From positions 1-16,434 of the forward strand of contig JACDBF010000268.1 in NCBI GenBank assembly GCA_013695055.1: DNA of 16,434 nt. Direction: 5' to 3'. Below the pieces are notes generated by a model that saw nothing but the letters and a program-made list of their open reading frames with translations, was not told where the DNA came from and searched no databases. Positions within the stretch are counted from its first letter, which is position 1, and every line of letters starts with the position of its first letter. The stretch is from Actinomycetota bacterium (lineage in GTDB: Bacteria; Actinomycetota; CADDZG01; WHSQ01). The position numbers and the translations under genes are program-made. Of the stretch, positions 14,101 through 16,434 are shown piece after piece.

Positions 14101-15024
14101 CGAAACCTCACAGGCGGTGAAGCAAGCAGCCCATAACGACGTCACCGCGAAAGGCTCGGGGCCAACCAGCAACTGTCTTTCTATGACTCCCAGATCTCCC
14201 GGCACGTCGAGATGACGCCGCGCTACCCGGTCCACGAAGCGAGCTTCGGCAGCAAGCCACACTCGACGGAGACGATCTCGATCCGGTTCCGGCGCGTTCC
14301 CAATCGCCTGATCGATCAGCTTGAGGTAGCCCTCTCGCCGGGCAGCGGGCACTCCTAAGGATCCCAGCAGGGCAGCAACGGTCTTCCGCGGAGTGCTGCC
14401 CGCCGAGCGATCCCGCAAAGCCGTGGCCGTTGCCTGGGAGGCGATGTCGAGTCCGACCAAGCGTCCCAGCCACTCTCCCATGGTGAGATCCCGTCCCACG
14501 CGATCGATGCCGTCCCTTAGCTCTCTGGACGCCTTTTCCAGAACTCTCTTTCTAGCGTCGGGCGGTACGTCATCCATCAGGCGCCGGGTCGCGCCGCGTT
14601 CGGAGATGAGGAAGCGAAGCCTGGAGGTGTCGATCGGGTTCACGCCGTGGAGCAGGTGTTCTCGCCGGATGTCTGCGTCGGTGACCGTGGCGCCTCCCAC
14701 AGTGCCGATGACTTCTTTCTGGCTGGCTTCGGGGCGATCGGCTACTACGGCGTCAAGGTCGGCCTTGGTGATTCGTCCCGTTCGGTAGTGGGCGCGGGTT
14801 ACTTCGACGGGAAGATAAGCGCGGGCGCCGAAAAAATCCTCGGCCGCCAGAGCTGCCTCGTCGAAGGGAAGATGCTGCAGACCGTGCAGGGTGTTGTGGT
14901 GGACGAAGGTCGTGATCGGACCCTGACTCGGAAGGAGATGACCCAGGTGTTCTACGACTTCGATCACTCGCTCACGCTGAGACATCCCAGCGTCGGCGGC
15001 CGGGAGGTGATCCAACTCGCTCAC
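11134..15024 (-). CDS. dabA: DabA, DUF2309 carbonic-anhydrase-like subunit of a CO2-hydrating complex (long form)
   Basis: 1296 residues of the DUF2309/DabA family. The N-terminus carries the family's FVHHNTLHGLQHLPF motif (about 40-54). The active-site signature is intact: Cys777 and Asp779 in MVFCIDEREESMHRA, His961 in FMGHGSSSVNNPHES, and Cys976 in SAHDCGACGGKHG. These correspond to Cys351, Asp353, His524 and Cys539 of Halothiobacillus neapolitanus DabA2, with the His-Cys spacing of 15 conserved exactly. In that system DabA is a beta-carbonic-anhydrase-like zinc protein on the cytoplasmic face. It hydrates CO2 to bicarbonate one way when energised through DabB. About 425 more residues precede the active site than in DabA2, so this is the long form. 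Start GTG 15024 overlaps the previous TGA (GTGA), and its TGA overlaps the next GTG. There is no signal peptide. Confidence 0.95.
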   Translation of the reverse strand: MSELDHLPAADAGMSQRERVIEVVEHLGHLLPSQGPITTFVHHNTLHGLQHLPFDEAALAAEDFFGARAYLPVEVTRAHYRTGRITKADLDAVVADRPEASQKEVIGTVGGATVTDADIRREHLLHGVNPIDTSRLRFLISERGATRRLMDDVPPDARKRVLEKASRELRDGIDRVGRDLTMGEWLGRLVGLDIASQATATALRDRSAGSTPRKTVAALLGSLGVPAARREGYLKLIDQAIGNAPEPDRDRLRRVWLAAEARFVDRVARRHLDVPGDLGVIERQLLVGPEPFAVTSLWAACFTACEVSDPLSPTDPRTLDARDPDASMDHIGEEFTTIQSAGGPKVGLSSGERAAVENAVRPVLEELRMRVDMDPTQARDAELREAASAAWFALDDLKGGTYSRIGFDALGALASLMPAAEEVSAVSRRIGVKDPQWVMRVETESLLDEDLARLGTDLTHADLLQRLTGIDATALVNRYMIRLCAGFLDLGQAAWRMPDRTLGFYGAWRSSLEHDRTLATIGLRGWPSRTTDVAEDPAEALTVQLDRLGIRPDDRQAYLGRVLAALPGWAGMMNWLGNNPGYGPQKTRPTDLVQYLAVRLTVEAELVSQSFERTMGLEARDVAVLSEHLRARAAECYVRRELHRGVLPTIVAQGARDLERSGGDGDQWSHVALQAWSWSRHSAASALSTVADQVWRIFRLAQLAGWSAEEIKTLPSSTRDRILATLDAYPERDHRPVWLSAFENHYREEILGALAANRAKGRWQVRDRRPKAQMVFCIDEREESMHRAVDELDPEYETLGAGGFFNMAMDFSGFDDHDVTPLCPAGVIPTNRVKEVPRGDGTSLARAKERRNRRLWRETAENTYWELKRNAVSGLFLTQLVGLFQSVPLTARVLAPWNWVELKDRVEHRLIPSPETQLTVDAAEFAGLGFTLTEQTDRIETQLRNIGLTHHFARLVVFMGHGSSSVNNPHESAHDCGACGGKHGAPNARAFAAIVNRPAVRQELAKRGIEIPQDTHFVGGVHNTASDRNTFFDTQDIPETHRAEWTALHRDLGKARALSARERCTRFYSAPKTSSLRRSVRHVEERSRDLSQVRPEWGHCTNAVALVGRRALTQSLFLDRRTFVISYNPSGDPDGSIVQRILLALGPVGAGINLEYYFSTVDNAVFGCDTKVPHNVTGLLGVMEGAASDLRTGLPKQMIEIHEAMRLLLIVEASTGVLGEIYGNQPAIAELLDNEWVHLVSVDPIDGHFELFVPGKGFVPWEGEPAKLPLVANSFDYYNGRTGFLPPVRIESKVTR

Positions 15025-16434
15025 CCGAACCTAGCGATGAGTAAGTCGACGGTGGTATTGGACAGCCCCAGCACGAGACCGGGTGCCAGACCGAGGATGA
15101 CGGTGAAGGCTGCAAGAGGAACGGTCGCGATCAACTCGGCGCCGCGCACGTCCGACAGATCCGCCCACCCACCCTCGGTATCGTCGACCAACACACTGCC
15201 AAGGACGCGCAATGTGAAGGTGGCGGTTATGAGGATCCCAGCAGCGGCGAAGAGAACCGGGAGACCGAAATCCTGGAATGCTCCGAGCAGGACCTGCACT
15301 TCGCCTGGGAATTGGACCAGCCCCGGTAGACCCATCGAAGCAAGAAGCGTCAGCGTGAGCAGGCCCTTGAAGATGGGTAGACGCGAACCCACGCCGGCGA
15401 TCTCGTCGAGAGCAAGGGTGTGGGTACGTTCATAAAGCATCCCACTCAACAAGAAGAGACCTCCTGTGACGATGCCGTGCGCGACCATCATGAAGATGGC
15501 ACCCGAGAAACCCGTGTGATTCAGTGCAGCGACGCCAAGAACGACGAAACCCATATGACTGATGGAGCTGAAGGCCACGATCGCTTTTAGATCGTTCTGC
15601 CTAAATGCCAGGAACGCACCGTAGAGGATGTTGACTAGAGCGAGTACGAACAACAACGGCGCCAGCTCGCGGACGCCCTCTGGGAGGATCTCGGTCGAGC
15701 GGAGCAACCCATAGCCGCCAAGCTTGAGCATCACACCCGACAAGATGATGCTTACGGGTGCCGGCGCTTGGACATGGGCCAAAGGCAACCATCCATGGAG
15801 AGGGAATATCGGAATCTTCACTGCGAATCCGGCTAGTAAGGCGAGGAACGGCATCACCTGGAAGCCCGCAGTCCAACCGTTGCTCGCTTCCTTCAGTGCG
15901 TCCATGTCGAAGGTGTGAGGATCTGCCGCGAGATACACGGCGAAGATGCCGATCAGCATCAAGATCGAGCCGCCAAGCGTGTACAAGAAATATGTCATGG
16001 TGGCCCGTTCCTTCTGCGGTCCACCCCATAATCCGATCAGAAAGAACATCGGCACGAGGGCGATCTCCCAGAACACATAAAGAAGGAACCAGTCGCGCGC
16101 GGCGAAGACGCCAAGGCAGGAAAACTCCAAGAGGAACACCCAGATGTAGAAAGCTTTCGGGTTGCGACCGATGTGCAGGGATGAGAGCAACGCGACGAAG
16201 ACCAGCAACACGGTCAGCAGTATCAGAGGTAATGACAATCCATCCACCGCCAGCGTGTAGGTCATCCCAAGTTCGGGGATCCAGCTGTGAGATTCGGCGA
16301 ACTGTGGAGCAGCGGTCGTTCGCTCGAACCGCGCGAGGAGGCTAACGGACAGGACGAGAGGTACCGCGGCCCCGATGAGGGCAACGGAGCGAACGCGTTC
16401 CCGGTTGGCCTCGGGAAGCATGAGTACTACCGCG
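15021..16434 (-). CDS. Canonical NuoM-like membrane subunit, 5' end cut by the window
   Basis: The frame stays open through the right edge, reading Ala-Val-Val-Leu before the ATG at 16421. That ATG would remove most of the first membrane helix, so the real start is very probably off window and the gene is partial. From 16421, 466 residues are visible, all matching NuoM: Glu119 in TM5 (YVFWEIALVPMFFLIGLWGG), Lys202 in TM7 (GFAVKIPIFPLHGWLP), HVQAPAPVSIILSG, Lys233, Lys279 (RQNDLKAIVAFSSISHMG), His315 in TM11 (VAHGIVTGG), and Glu374 in TM12 (VQFPGEVQVLLGAF). It keeps every canonical channel residue, unlike the two NuoM paralogues further down. It precedes dabA with a GTGA overlap. It could belong to a complex I set off window, but the tight coupling to dabA argues that it is part of the Dab complex. 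Confidence 0.9.
   Translation of the reverse strand, partial: AVVLMLPEANRERVRSVALIGAAVPLVLSVSLLARFERTTAAPQFAESHSWIPELGMTYTLAVDGLSLPLILLTVLLVFVALLSSLHIGRNPKAFYIWVFLLEFSCLGVFAARDWFLLYVFWEIALVPMFFLIGLWGGPQKERATMTYFLYTLGGSILMLIGIFAVYLAADPHTFDMDALKEASNGWTAGFQVMPFLALLAGFAVKIPIFPLHGWLPLAHVQAPAPVSIILSGVMLKLGGYGLLRSTEILPEGVRELAPLLFVLALVNILYGAFLAFRQNDLKAIVAFSSISHMGFVVLGVAALNHTGFSGAIFMMVAHGIVTGGLFLLSGMLYERTHTLALDEIAGVGSRLPIFKGLLTLTLLASMGLPGLVQFPGEVQVLLGAFQDFGLPVLFAAAGILITATFTLRVLGSVLVDDTEGGWADLSDVRGAELIATVPLAAFTVILGLAPGLVLGLSNTTVDLLIARFG

Noticed and set aside
4459..16345. Many long plus-strand ORFs across the antiporter operon (for example 6361-7020, 7284-8159, 9537-10112, 14647-15435)
   Set aside because: They are shadows of the minus-strand genes in GC-rich DNA: Arg/Gly/Pro/His-rich, without Shine-Dalgarno sites, and overlapping proteins with clear family motifs.
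4334..16434. A conventional complex I (nuo) or Mrp operon
   Set aside because: DabA lies in the middle, there are three NuoM-like copies, and no NuoA-K small subunits, MrpB/C/E/F/G or redox subunits are visible; the coupling of all genes to dabA points to a Dab-type complex.
1..16434. CRISPR arrays, rRNA, insertion sequences, transposases, riboswitches
   Set aside because: No regularly spaced repeats, no transposase-like protein and no recognisable aptamer or rRNA sequence was seen on either strand.

Overview
The window is a GC-rich bacterial chromosome segment. Frequent GTG starts, 1-4 nt gene overlaps, a P27-type terminase small subunit and the style of the proteins suggest an Actinomycetota-like organism, but no marker gene fixes the taxonomy. 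It has three parts. (1) Positions 1-2265, plus strand: the end of a phage-like mobile element. It holds the C-terminus of a small basic protein, a winged-helix replication-initiator-like gene with an iteron-like repeat cluster inside it, a P27-family terminase small subunit (TerS), two small genes, and a tRNA with a CAT anticodon. An exact 11-bp copy of the tRNA anticodon arm lies 177 bp before it. No large terminase or structural gene is visible. Rep + origin-like repeats + lone TerS + tRNA att-like site is the layout of a phage satellite (PICI-like), although a decayed prophage is equally possible from this view. (2) Positions 2266-4333: an orphan secreted protein, then a toxin-antitoxin islet. 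The islet holds a frameshifted 3' remnant of one VapC-like PIN toxin (minus strand), a perfect palindromic operator candidate, and an intact RHH antitoxin + PIN toxin pair (plus strand). Two 33-bp imperfect direct repeats bracket it. A strong hairpin separates it from the convergent operon. (3) Positions 4334-16434, minus strand: six tightly coupled genes, the first cut by the window edge. In transcription order they are a canonical NuoM-like antiporter subunit, a long DabA (DUF2309) protein with all four known catalytic/zinc residues, a NuoL/DabB-like subunit with a long C-terminal extension, two divergent NuoM-like paralogues, and an MrpD/NuoN-like subunit. Characterised DAB (DABs accumulate bicarbonate) systems pair one DabA with one DabB. 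Here one DabA is encoded with five antiporter-type membrane subunits and with no NuoA/H/J/K or electron-transfer subunit in view. The inference is a multi-channel, cation- or proton-gradient-driven CO2-hydrating (bicarbonate-accumulating) complex. It resembles the membrane arm of complex I or Mrp with DabA in place of the redox arm. Several of its subunits have altered channel residues: a displaced TM5 glutamate in one NuoM paralogue, loss of the TM12 Lys-Asp in the NuoL-like subunit, and loss of the TM11 His in both divergent NuoM paralogues. The channels may therefore be specialised or partly structural. This operon is the most interesting system in the window.
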